A program made the position numbers and the translations under genes. Source: Paenibacillus kribbensis (GTDB lineage: Bacteria; Bacillota; Bacilli; Paenibacillales; Paenibacillaceae). Taken from it: 64,000 bases of DNA. Where the stretch lies: positions 2,877,501 through 2,941,500 of the forward strand of contig NZ_CP020028.1 of assembly GCF_002240415.1 (NCBI RefSeq), in the 5' to 3' direction. This document shows, in pieces, positions 45,595 through 55,900 of the stretch; positions within the stretch are counted from its first letter, which is position 1; each line of letters opens with the position of its first letter. The notes under the pieces were generated by a model. That model searched no databases, had not been told where the DNA came from, and was given only the letters and a program-made list of their open reading frames with translations.

Positions 45595-46707
45595 CTATTG
45601 AGCATACAACTGAAGCTCCACTACTGTAGATGCGACTTCCTGTCCGTTCACAAGCAGTACAATACGGTGTGCGCCCGGGTAATGGCGACGGGTCGTCAGA
45701 TCTGCAAAACGGTGCGTCCGCATACCTGTAAGACGGGTTCCTCCGGGAACGGTTTTGTCGGAAAGCAAAAATAATTTACGCGAGACTTGTCCTCTCGCCT
45801 TCACAAAGTCGATGCCGTATTCGATGCGGACCCGTACCGGGTCACCTTGCCGAAGTTGAAGCGCATAGCTCAACTCGCAGCTATCACCGAGCTTTAACAC
45901 GGCCGGATCGGCGGTAAAAGATGCTTCCGTAACTAACGGTGATCCGTTCGTTTCTTCGGCATAACCGAACAGTGTCATCACCTCGGGGCTGGACTTACGG
46001 ATTAAAGTCCGGCAGCCATGACGCACAATCCAGTCCGTATCAGGATGTGTGCCTTTCCACCTCCTAGCCGTCGCGATAACCGTATCGGGGTGATCCTTTG
46101 CGATATCGTTCAGATTGTTGGCTACACTTTTACGTACATACAGTGACGGATCGGATTTCAACAATTCCAGCACGGCCAATACCGGTGCAGGCTCGCGTTT
46201 AAACATGGGCAGTGCCTGCCCCCACGGCAGCCGTGGACGACAGCCTTCGCTGGCAAGACGGCGGACGTGCTCGCTTTGGTGTCCTGCCCAGGCTGTCATC
46301 TGGCGCATCATCCGTTCCGGTTCACGCAACAGGAAGGATCTCACGGCAAATTCCGCAGATGACTTCTGTGTGAAGCGCTCCAATGCCTCCATGGAAAGTG
46401 TCCAATGCTCCTCCCCCTGTCCATACACCTCCACAAAGTCAGGGAAGAATAAGTACGGAAAACCGCTGCAATGCTCGTCTATGTCAAAAAGGACAGCCAA
46501 GGCTTCTTCATAACGACTTGGCAAGAACGTTCCCAATGCTAGTGAAATCTGTCGCATCCGGGCTTTTAGCTCCAGCTCATTCCACGTCCCGTCCATAACT
46601 TGAAGGATAAATCCGTTGGTATCAAACGAGCTATAAGCAGTTTGTACTCTTTCACCGAAAAGGCGAAGAAAATCCTCTGTGTATATATTTTTTAAAGGCT
46701 CAGCCAT
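45595..46707 (-). CDS. DNA alkylation repair protein, AlkC/AlkD HEAT-like family
   Basis: A 370-residue protein. Residues 1 to about 245 form HEAT-like helical repeats (V-R-R-L-A-S-E-G-C-R-P-R-L-P-W, V-R-K-S-V-A-N-N-L-N-D). The last 110 residues are a beta-rich Ig-like domain (L-R-Q-G-D-P-V-R-V-R-I-E-Y). That combination is known from AlkC glycosylases, which remove 3-methyladenine and similar lesions from DNA; AlkD lacks the Ig part. Single gene with its own terminator. Confidence 0.8.
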   Translation of the reverse strand: MAEPLKNIYTEDFLRLFGERVQTAYSSFDTNGFILQVMDGTWNELELKARMRQISLALGTFLPSRYEEALAVLFDIDEHCSGFPYLFFPDFVEVYGQGEEHWTLSMEALERFTQKSSAEFAVRSFLLREPERMMRQMTAWAGHQSEHVRRLASEGCRPRLPWGQALPMFKREPAPVLAVLELLKSDPSLYVRKSVANNLNDIAKDHPDTVIATARRWKGTHPDTDWIVRHGCRTLIRKSSPEVMTLFGYAEETNGSPLVTEASFTADPAVLKLGDSCELSYALQLRQGDPVRVRIEYGIDFVKARGQVSRKLFLLSDKTVPGGTRLTGMRTHRFADLTTRRHYPGAHRIVLLVNGQEVASTVVELQLYAQ

Positions 46708-46780
46708 CTCGTATCTCCTTTTACACTCGAATGTAACGATAGATTTATACCTTCGTCTATGATAACCATAAACAGCGCTC

Positions 46781-46800
46781 CAGCACCAGCACCAGCACCA
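46781..46800. repeat. CAGCAC hexamer repeat
   Basis: Just over three tandem CAGCAC units in the gap before the AlkC-type gene start; no gene or signal attached. Confidence 0.8.
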
Positions 46801-46836
46801 AAATAATCAGCCTTAACATGGTGAAGCCAGACATAC

Positions 46837-46870
46837 TAAAAATGCCAGGCCCTGTGATGAGGACCTGACA
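46837..46870 (-). terminator. Terminator after the NRPS-MFS operon
   Basis: On the minus strand TGTCAGG ... CCTGGCA (one mismatch) followed by TTTTTAG, 16 nt beyond the MFS stop codon. Confidence 0.6.
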
Positions 46871-46885
46871 CTTTGCATGCGTAGC

Positions 46886-48139
46886 TTATGAATTGTGGGA
46901 AGGGGCTACTCCTCCAATCTCCCCTGATGGAATCTCAAACTGGCGAATATCCTTGACCAGGAACATAACCAATCCGCACAATGCAGTAATCAGTCCGCTG
47001 AAAAATAGGACCTCACTCAAAGCAAACCGTAAAGTTAACGCCCCTCCAATCAAGGCCCCTAATGGCAGAGCCGCGCTCGATAAGGTGTTTAGAAAGGCTG
47101 TAACACGTCCCAGCAACGGCAGCGATGTAATAATTTGAATCAAAGACGTTTGCAGTACATTGATGATGCCTGTAAAAACGCCTAATAACAGAGCTGCCAG
47201 CAGCTTCATCCACATCTCCGGCACGATGGAAAACACATAGATTGCCAGCCCCATAGCCACCCAGGAAACCGCAATGGTAATGCCGTTCTTTTTCAATACA
47301 CTGACTAGAAAGGAACCGATAAAAATACCGATAAAATAGGCTACATAGAGCAAGCTGTAATAGATCGGTGAGCCATAGGATACAGCGATGGAAGGCATGG
47401 CAATTACCAAGATCGCCATCGAAAAGTTCGTTAGAGCAAAGAACGGAAGCATAATTCTCAGGAAGGTGTGCCGTTTTACAAAAAGATACCCTTCTTTCAG
47501 CTCCTTCAGATAGTACCCCAGCTTCAGTGAACCCCTCCCGTTCGCGTCTTCCACCGCAGGAGCATCGATTTGCTTGTTGAGCCTGACGTACACAAAGCCT
47601 GACAGAAACAGTATCGCACTGGCTAGAAAAAACGTATTTTTCATCCCCATTGCGATGATGAGCGAGGCTCCAGCCAGATATCCGGCGATATTAATAACCT
47701 GATCCGTCGACGAAATCATGGAATTCGCCCGGACAATCAAATCCGGCGAGCCTACCAGTTGCGGCAGCATTTTACTGTTGGCCGGATAAAACAGTGTGGA
47801 GAAGCAGGATGCAATAAACACAATAACAAGGATAGCGACCAGATTAACCATCCCATCCTGAATGAGAAACGGGACGGTCAAAATAAGCACAGCCTGCGTA
47901 AACAAGGCGATGCTGGCCAACAAAGGCGGTGAATAACGGTCCACTAAAGGACCCACGAGAAAGCTGAAAATCGACGCCGCAGATACGGCTGTATACGTAA
48001 AGCTGGTCATCGCCACCGATTGCGTTGATTGCTGTACAAAATACAGCAGGACGATGGAATAAATGCTGTCCGCGATATTGGCAGAAGTACGGGAAGCAAA
48101 GAAACGGATAAAACGACTATCCTTAAACAATTGATTCAC
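46886..48139 (-). CDS. MFS exporter of the NRPS operon
   Basis: A 417-residue major facilitator with twelve helices. It belongs to the EntS/MFS_3-like exporter group: N-terminal F-I-R-F-F-A-S-R-T, G-P-L-V-D-R-Y at the first loop and Y-P-A-N-S-K-M-L-P in the middle. Members export enterobactin-like and peptide products. It starts at a GTG 12 nt after the last NRPS gene, and its ribosome site GGAG overlaps that gene's stop, so it is made together with the synthetases and most likely exports the peptide. Confidence 0.85.
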   Translation of the reverse strand: MNQLFKDSRFIRFFASRTSANIADSIYSIVLLYFVQQSTQSVAMTSFTYTAVSAASIFSFLVGPLVDRYSPPLLASIALFTQAVLILTVPFLIQDGMVNLVAILVIVFIASCFSTLFYPANSKMLPQLVGSPDLIVRANSMISSTDQVINIAGYLAGASLIIAMGMKNTFFLASAILFLSGFVYVRLNKQIDAPAVEDANGRGSLKLGYYLKELKEGYLFVKRHTFLRIMLPFFALTNFSMAILVIAMPSIAVSYGSPIYYSLLYVAYFIGIFIGSFLVSVLKKNGITIAVSWVAMGLAIYVFSIVPEMWMKLLAALLLGVFTGIINVLQTSLIQIITSLPLLGRVTAFLNTLSSAALPLGALIGGALTLRFALSEVLFFSGLITALCGLVMFLVKDIRQFEIPSGEIGGVAPSHNS

Positions 48140-48151
48140 ATCTTCATCTCC

Positions 48152-51100
48152 TTACTGCGAAATGGTCAAAGCGTTTAAAAGCTTGTCACTAGCAGCCTGG
48201 AAGATTTGATGGATATACTGTCGGTCCTCTTCATACGGAAGGATCAGAGAAATCTCCAGAACTTTGCCGACATGCTGTATCTCGAAAAAAATGGCTTTAT
48301 TGACGCTCAATTTTTCTCCATCTGCATCCATTTGGTCAAAAAGTGCCGAGTCTTCTCTGCTCTCCCCCAAATAATTGAAAACAACAGGCAATTGTTCAAG
48401 CCCCTTTTTCAAGATACGGCTGGAATCGGGATAAGCCTCCTCCATATCTGCGTTGATCATTAGATTAAAAAAGTTCAAATGATGGCGTGTAGCCGAGTCC
48501 AATTGTGCAAGGATGCCTTTTTCACGAGCTGCGATGTCGTCTTCCTGAAGTACAATGGGAATATGATCAATACATTCGCCCACCGTTCCAAAATAGTTCT
48601 GATCACCATACTGTCTTCCGTAATTTGTCATCCATAGCGGAACCTCGGAAATATGAAAATAGGCGCTGAAAAATTGGTAAGCCATCTGTAGTGAAAGACT
48701 CCACATGCTCGCAGATTGCCCCGGCTCCGGAGTGTGGCTCACATCCAATCTCCAATGATACTTGGTAGATACGGCATGGTTACGATTTTGTGTTAGGGCC
48801 TGAATAAGATCGTTATTTTCGCCAAACACCTGAAGCCTGAATTGCTTGTTCATTTGCTGATCACTGATGCCTTGAGGGCCTTGACGGATATGCTCCACAT
48901 AATCCCGATAATGATTGGCTTCTATTTGCTGTGGTGCCTGCTGGGGATGGTGATATTCATCAAGAAGCTGTCTCCGCAAAATCCCACCGCTTGTAGCATC
49001 AAAAATAATATGTGAGCATGGCAGCAGAAGCAGTTGCTCCCGCAAGTTTAAGCGAATCAGGACAATACGATATTGTAAAGCATGTGTCTGCTCATACGGT
49101 TCCTCATAAAACTTGGGCACCATGTAAGAAAGGAGCCTCTGCTGTATATATACCGGATACTCAGAAAGATCCACCATAGGCAAGCTGATATGCTCTGGTG
49201 CAGGTTTAAGCCCCCAGGTCCACGTTTCATCTGACTTCATAATGACACTTCGCAGCAACTCATGACGATGAATTAGTCGTAGAATAGCGGCGGTCAATCG
49301 TGGGATGTTCAAATAGCTGTCCAACCGGATAGACATGCCTGACCCGACAGGATGCTGCAAATGATAGAGCTGTACAGGAGCAAGCGGGTATTGTCCAATC
49401 GTGTCCGGAGCCAGTATATGGGTACTCCATTCCGTATTTAAGCCAGCAATATTGTCCGCCCATTCTTCGGCCTGATGTTGGATGAGGGCTTCTTGTTCAG
49501 GGTTTGTCAGCTCGGAGTCATCTGTCACGGGAACTCCGCATACCCGATGGGGCTCGTCTATGCCCCATGGAATAATATAATGGGGATACAGCTCGGGGTG
49601 TATGCGGGATTGAATAAATTCTGTAATGTCCTGAACCTGCTCTGCATGGAAAGGCTCTAGTTGCAGGAACAGATAGTCTTGTTGAGCACTGGATACGGTT
49701 CGAAGCAAGGCATGAGTACCAAAGGCTTCTCCGATAATCCGCCCGGCCTCCCGAGGGTCGGCTATAAGTTTGCTTGTTTCCTCTACTCCCGCTTCCCCGC
49801 GTTGCAAAAGATCGTACAAGCTGCGAATCGTCTGATATTGAAGCAATTGATGTATATCCAACGGGATGTTCAATTCCTGTGCTTTGGATACCAGCTGGAT
49901 GGCTTTTAAAGAGTGCCCGCCAAGCTCGAAAAAGCTGTCGTCAATACCGATCCTTTCGACTCCAAGCACCGCTTGCCACAGGTTCGCCAGTTGCTGTTCC
50001 ACTTCATTTCTGGGGGCCGTGTACTCTAGCTGGGAACTATTGATCGCTTCCGGCTTAGGAAGCGCTTGCTGATCAATCTTTCCATTCGTGTTCAAAGGAA
50101 GCGACGGCAGAAATACATATTGGGCAGGAATCATATAGTCTGGCAATTGACCCGCCAAATGGGCTTTCATCTCACTTATAGTCAAAACTGCATCGGTTGC
50201 AATGTAAGCACAGAGTGTTTTTTGACCATCATTCGCAGCTCTTACGGCAACATGTACTCCATAAATAGCATCATGTCTCATAAGCCTGGTTTCTATTTCC
50301 CCAGGCTCGATTCGATAGCCGCGGATTTTAACCTGTTGGTCGATTCGTCCAAGATACTGCAGATTACCGTCTGGCAGCCATCTGCCCAGATCACCTGTCC
50401 GGTACATCTTTTCACCGGGAATGAACGGATTAGGGACAAACTTTTCCCGAGTCAGCTCATCTCTGTTCAGATATCCGCGCGCCAGACCATCACCACCCAC
50501 ACAAATTTCGCCTTGAGTCCCGATAGGCAGCAATCTGTTTGAAGAATCCAGTATATAGGCAGTGGAATTTCCGATTGGCCGCCCGATCGGAATGTTGCTA
50601 TACTCCTTTTCAATCGGAAAACAGCATGAGAATGTGGTATTCTCTGTCGGACCATAGCCATTAATGATCGTCAAGCCAGGACATTTCTTTCTAACGTTAG
50701 CGATGATTGCAGGTGAAAGCACATCTCCCCCTACTAGCAGGTATTTGAGAGGGGAAAATAGTTCGGGCTTTTGCTGAGCAAGTTGATTGAACAATGGCGA
50801 TGTCAGCCACATCGTCGTAATGTGATTTTGCTCGAGAGCAGTACCCAGCTTCACCGCATTTAAAATGATGGATTCCGGCACGATATACAAACGCAGACCA
50901 TTGAGCAAAGCTCCCCAAATTTCAAAGGTACAGGCATCAAATACTAAAGCTCCGGTCATTAGAATGCGGTCGTTCTCTGCGAATTGTACGTAATTTGTAT
51001 TTTTGACCAGTCGTATGACATTTCGATGCTCAATCATGACTCCCTTAGGACGACCCGTGGAGCCGGAGGTGTACATCACATACGCCAAATCATCTGCTGT

Positions 51101-52918
51101 TGCCGATCGATTGGAACTGGCGAAGACGTCGGTATCATAAGAGCCGATATCGCCCAAATCCAGCACAATACCGGAAAATTCGAATCCAGTTGTTTGGCTT
51201 CCCCTGCCTGATAATGTAAGTAAAATATCGCTGTGGCTATCCTGAAGCATAAATGTAATCCGGTCTTGCGGATAGGCAGGATCTATCGGCAAATAAGCTG
51301 CTCCAGCTTTTAAAATACCTAGTACCCCAATAATCATTTCGGGTGATCGTTCGGTCAGGATAGCCACAATGGTATCTGGCTGAACGCTCAGCTTCCGCAG
51401 CTTGGAGGCCAACTGATTAGCCTTTGTATTTAATTCCCTGTAGGTCAGCTCTCGATCTTCAAATACAATTGCCACCGCTTCCGGTGTCTTTTCTGCCTGT
51501 TCCTCAAAACAGTGATGGATTGTATGCTCAGCAGGGTACAAGGTCCGGGTATCATTAAAATCGAACAAGAGCCACTGTTTCTCCTCTGTCGTCACAAAAT
51601 CCAGGTCCTTAACGGATATATCCGGGTTAAGAAGGACCTGCTCCATGGCTTGGCTGAGATGACTGGCGATAAGCTGGATCATGTTTGAGTCATAGGTTAG
51701 CTCGTTATAGCTAAATCTGATTTCAAGCTTGCATCCAGGCACGACAACAACGTTCAAATCGTAGTTCGTTTGCTCGATTTCCTCCACTTCCGAGATGCGA
51801 ATCGTTTTTGATTCTTCCTCAAGGCTCATGAGATCTTCGGAAATTGGATAATTTTCAAATGCGACAATATGACCAATCAGATTTTGCTTTAATGAGGTGT
51901 GAGACTGGATATCAGCTAGTGACAGATAGGAATACCGATTGGACTCCATCATGGAATCCTGCACAGACGCCAGTAAATCCGAAAACCGTTGTTCCGGGGA
52001 GCTGATGATTCGTACCGGGATCGTATTGATGAACAAACCAACCATATTTTCTATCCCAGGTACTTCATCCGGTCTGCCAGATACAACTGAACCCAGAATG
52101 ACATCGTTACTGTTATTGTATGCTTGTAGTAAAATACCCCACAGGGTTTGAAACACGGTGCTAACGGTGACACGGTACTGCTTGGCAATATGCTCCAAGC
52201 CTTGGGTCAGGCGTTCTTCCCATATGCTTGTAAATTGTTTTGCCCTATAGGAGGAATCGAACGACCGCATATAGCCGGGAACGACGGTTTCATTTTCAAC
52301 ATGAAGCAAATATCGTTGCCAGTATGCGGCCGCTTCCTCTTTGTTTTGTCTCTCCAGCCACTGGATAAAGCTGCTGAATGGAAAAACTGGCCCCAGCTTT
52401 AAAGACGTATTGTCCCGAAGAGAACTGTAGATGTCGAAAAAATCCTGGGCTACTGTACCCATACACCAGCCATCCATCACAATGTGAGGAAAGCTCCAAA
52501 TAAGCTTGGAGTCTTCCTTTGTCCATTGAATTAAAGCCAGTCGAATCGGAACCTCTTTTTCTAGATCAAAGCCTGTTTGTCGATCGTTTTTTAGAAAAGA
52601 TTCCAGAAGAGATTTTTTTTCTTCGTCCGGCTGTCCGCTCCAATTTTCAATATGGATGGGAGTGGCCTCCCGTTGTTCCAGAACGACCTGAAGAGGCCGT
52701 TCGGTTTCCTTATACATAAAGACAGTGCGGAAAATATCGTATCGGTCGACCAACTTTTGCAAGCTTTGCTGTATTAGGCTGGCGTCCAAAATGTCTTGAA
52801 TGGTGATAACGGTCTGTTCAAAATAAGCCTCCGACTTTTGATCCAATATGGAATGAAACAGCATGCCCTCTTGCATTGGCGAAAGCGGATAGAGGTCTTT
52901 AATTTTCACCTGAGCCAA
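48152..52918 (-). CDS. NRPS, C-A(Val-like)-T plus terminal condensation-like domain
   Basis: A 1588-residue terminal synthetase. The C domain (1-450) has F-P-H-I-V-M-D-G-W, where the first His of the usual HHxxxDG is Pro but the catalytic second His stays. The A domain (455-955) is complete, with Y-T-S-G-S-T-G-R-P-K-G, Y-R-T-G-D-L and N-G-K-I-D. Specificity residues read D-A-F-W-L-G-G-T-F, a valine code. The T domain has Ser1003 (L-G-G-H-S). From 1060 on there is no thioesterase but a condensation/epimerase-type domain with S-H-I-I-F-D-A (1302-1308) and F-N-Y-L-G. The N terminus (L-S-P-M-Q-E-G-M-L-F-H) is an acceptor docking end. The start codon is TTG after AGGAGAGG. Confidence 0.9.
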   Translation of the reverse strand: MAQVKIKDLYPLSPMQEGMLFHSILDQKSEAYFEQTVITIQDILDASLIQQSLQKLVDRYDIFRTVFMYKETERPLQVVLEQREATPIHIENWSGQPDEEKKSLLESFLKNDRQTGFDLEKEVPIRLALIQWTKEDSKLIWSFPHIVMDGWCMGTVAQDFFDIYSSLRDNTSLKLGPVFPFSSFIQWLERQNKEEAAAYWQRYLLHVENETVVPGYMRSFDSSYRAKQFTSIWEERLTQGLEHIAKQYRVTVSTVFQTLWGILLQAYNNSNDVILGSVVSGRPDEVPGIENMVGLFINTIPVRIISSPEQRFSDLLASVQDSMMESNRYSYLSLADIQSHTSLKQNLIGHIVAFENYPISEDLMSLEEESKTIRISEVEEIEQTNYDLNVVVVPGCKLEIRFSYNELTYDSNMIQLIASHLSQAMEQVLLNPDISVKDLDFVTTEEKQWLLFDFNDTRTLYPAEHTIHHCFEEQAEKTPEAVAIVFEDRELTYRELNTKANQLASKLRKLSVQPDTIVAILTERSPEMIIGVLGILKAGAAYLPIDPAYPQDRITFMLQDSHSDILLTLSGRGSQTTGFEFSGIVLDLGDIGSYDTDVFASSNRSATADDLAYVMYTSGSTGRPKGVMIEHRNVIRLVKNTNYVQFAENDRILMTGALVFDACTFEIWGALLNGLRLYIVPESIILNAVKLGTALEQNHITTMWLTSPLFNQLAQQKPELFSPLKYLLVGGDVLSPAIIANVRKKCPGLTIINGYGPTENTTFSCCFPIEKEYSNIPIGRPIGNSTAYILDSSNRLLPIGTQGEICVGGDGLARGYLNRDELTREKFVPNPFIPGEKMYRTGDLGRWLPDGNLQYLGRIDQQVKIRGYRIEPGEIETRLMRHDAIYGVHVAVRAANDGQKTLCAYIATDAVLTISEMKAHLAGQLPDYMIPAQYVFLPSLPLNTNGKIDQQALPKPEAINSSQLEYTAPRNEVEQQLANLWQAVLGVERIGIDDSFFELGGHSLKAIQLVSKAQELNIPLDIHQLLQYQTIRSLYDLLQRGEAGVEETSKLIADPREAGRIIGEAFGTHALLRTVSSAQQDYLFLQLEPFHAEQVQDITEFIQSRIHPELYPHYIIPWGIDEPHRVCGVPVTDDSELTNPEQEALIQHQAEEWADNIAGLNTEWSTHILAPDTIGQYPLAPVQLYHLQHPVGSGMSIRLDSYLNIPRLTAAILRLIHRHELLRSVIMKSDETWTWGLKPAPEHISLPMVDLSEYPVYIQQRLLSYMVPKFYEEPYEQTHALQYRIVLIRLNLREQLLLLPCSHIIFDATSGGILRRQLLDEYHHPQQAPQQIEANHYRDYVEHIRQGPQGISDQQMNKQFRLQVFGENNDLIQALTQNRNHAVSTKYHWRLDVSHTPEPGQSASMWSLSLQMAYQFFSAYFHISEVPLWMTNYGRQYGDQNYFGTVGECIDHIPIVLQEDDIAAREKGILAQLDSATRHHLNFFNLMINADMEEAYPDSSRILKKGLEQLPVVFNYLGESREDSALFDQMDADGEKLSVNKAIFFEIQHVGKVLEISLILPYEEDRQYIHQIFQAASDKLLNALTISQ

Positions 52919-52973
52919 AATTCACCTCTCCTTTACCGTGCGAATGTTTAATTTCATGTTGGTTTGTTCATCT

Positions 52974-55900
52974 TTATTTGAGATTGTTCAACAGCTTGTC
53001 GGCCAAACGACTTGCCATATGTTCAAACTCTCCGATGGATAATTGCCCATATGTGAAATCAGTCGGACTTTGCTCGGTTGTTTCCTTTGCGCAGCAATGG
53101 CGAATGAGCCCCAGCAAATGCTTTTTATATCCTGTAGTCAACCGCTCCACCGTAGATGGTTCATATTCACGCCCGCTATAGTCAAATACAAGACGAAATT
53201 TTCCATCCATTACCATGCCGTTGATATCAAAGGTAAATGTTCTTTCGGCATGGGGACTCACTTCAGCACCGACCAACGAAGAAAGCGTTGAAGTTCGCAA
53301 AAGTGCATCTGCTCCAGCCTTCCCATCAAGTTGTCCCAAGTAGTTAAAGCTGATTTCCGGGACCTTGGCTGAAAAAAGTGTATTCGTACCCTGCTGGTTC
53401 CTTGGGGACAAATAGCGTAAAATCCCGTATCCTACACCCTTGTTGGGCAGCCGCCGCAGCTTGTCTTTAACCAGCTTGATCTGATGGGCCAAGTCTTCCG
53501 GCTTGCTTACGTCCATCACAAACGGATACTCGGACGTAAACCAGCCGACTGTGCGGGAAACATCTATGTCTTTGATGAACTCCTCCCTGCCGTGCCCTTC
53601 CAAATAAACCGCAATTTCAGCATGCCCGCTCCATTCATGAAAAGCTAACCCTAGCGCCGTCAGTAAAATATCATTAATTTCGGTATTGTAGGCATGGTGC
53701 ACGTGTTTCAACAGGTTTTCGGTTTCTGCCTGGGTGAGTGTCACTTCGGATTGGCATGCGTCACGAATGAGGCTAACCGAAACCTCATGATCTTTTGGCA
53801 GAGGGTGTATCTCACGAGCTTCTACCGCATTCCAGTAGTTTATTTCCTGACGCGCCTGTGCGCTTTGCGCGTACTCGGACAAACGCGCTGCCCATTCCTT
53901 GTAGGAATCGGTCTTGGCGGGGAGCTGTAGCTTTTCTCCGTTAGCTAACTGTTGGTAGGTTGTTTCCAGGTCTTCCAGCAGGATTCTCCACGACACACCG
54001 TCTACGACAAGATGATGAATGATGATTAATAAATGATCGGCTTCCTGTAGCCGGAATAAAGCCAAACGCACAAGCGGGCCGTTGCGCAAATCAAAACGGC
54101 TTTGTAACGCGTCAGCAAGCTGCGCGATTTCTTCCTCAGGCTGGTCAGCATGTAATAAATCGTAGCTTTTCAATGTAAAGTGTTCACCTTCGGCTATGGC
54201 TTTGTTAAAGGCGACAGGTTCTTTTTCACGCTCATCAAAGGTCATGCGCAAGGCATCATGGTGCATGGTCAGCTTATCCATGGCGATTCTCAGCCAGGCT
54301 TCGTTCCATCTTTCGGCGTTCTGGAGCATGACAGCCTGATTATAATGATGACGTTCTGTTCGATGATGCTCAAAAAATTCCCATTGGATCGGTGTCAGCT
54401 CCACTACACCTTGAACTTCCCCCTGCGGGATGGTCCGGGTTACTTCTTTGATATAAGGAGCGATCAAATCAATCTGCGGATGACGGAACAAATCCTTCAT
54501 ATCCATTTTGAGACCCTTCGCATTCAACCGGACCATAATTTGTAGTGCTTTGATCGAATCCCCGCCAAGCTCGAAAAAGTTGTTGCGCAGGCCAATCGGC
54601 TTAACGCCAATGACTTCCTCCCAGATGGAAGCGAGTGTCTGCTCCAGCTCGCTCTGCGGCGCTTCATACTCGACGTCGGTCAACGCAAAATCTTCGGGTT
54701 CTGGAAGCGCACGTCGATCAATTTTACCGTTATGGGTCAAAGGCAATTGATCCATAACGATCATATGCGCAGGCACCATATAGCTTGGCAACTGCTTGGC
54801 AAGCTCTGTCCGCAGGAAGGATTTGTCGGTTGTACCTGCTACGTAGGCGCACAAATACTTTTGTCCGGTCTTATCCGTTCTATCCGTGACCACCGCTTGG
54901 CGTACCTCATCCAATTGGAGTAAGGCCGACTCAATTTCACCAAGCTCGATCCGGTAGCCACGGATTTTTACCTGAAAGTCAACCCGGCCTAGAAAATCAA
55001 TGTTGCCATCTGGCAGCCAGCGGGCCAGATCTCCGGTGCGGTACAGACGCTCTCCGTTCACAAAAGGATTCGGTACAAATTTCTCCGCCGTCAGGTCAGG
55101 ACGGTTCAAATAACCGCGGGCCACAGAAGCACCGCCCAAGCACAACTCCCCGGCTACACCGATAGGGAGCGGCCGCAAAGCCTCATCCACAATATATACT
55201 TTATGATTTGGCAGTGCTTTTCCAATCGGGACGATACCTGATGGAGGCAGATGTTCAGCTGTTTCTTCATAAAAGCTGGAATCAATAGCCGCTTCAGTTA
55301 CACCGTAGGTATTTATGATGCGCATCGTATCGCCGAAGCGATTCAAAAGCGTCCGATAGTTCTCAACGCCAAAGCTGTCCGCGCCTGTAGTAAGCAGCTT
55401 CATGGCACTGACATCTGTACCGTGTTCATATACGTAGTCCATAAACAGTGTCAACAAGGCTGGCGGAACTTCAAACGTCGTAATTTCGTGCTGTTCGAGA
55501 ACCTGGGCCAAAGCTGGAGGATCGTTGCGCACATCCTGCGGGCAAATGACCATGGTGCCTCCGTTCAAGAATGTCTTGGCCAGATCACCGGCAAAGACAT
55601 CGAACGACATACTGGCAATCTGAAGGAGCTTGACTGGAAACTCTTTTAACTGGTGAGCTTCTCTATAGCCCCACGCCGTATTTACGTAATGGCGATGCTC
55701 GATCATCACCCCTTTGGCGTTGCCCGTCGTTCCCGATGTGTAAATGACGTAGGCCAAAGCCTCAGGATCATGAATAGGCGTGTAGATGGGCGCTTGTTGA
55801 TGGGAATGCTCCGCTTGTGAAGCTTGTTGAAATAACGCTGGCAAGTCCAGCACTTCACCAGCAAAATCCACATCGGTCAATAGTTGAGTCAAAGAAGACT

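Noticed and set aside
46781-46800. CAGCAC repeat as possible CRISPR or regulatory array
   Set aside because: Only about three 6-base units, without spacers; simple slippage repeat.
52440-52500. C domain of the terminal NRPS as inactive because the first His of HHxxxDG is Pro
   Set aside because: The second His and the Asp, which matter for catalysis, are both present, so the domain is probably active.
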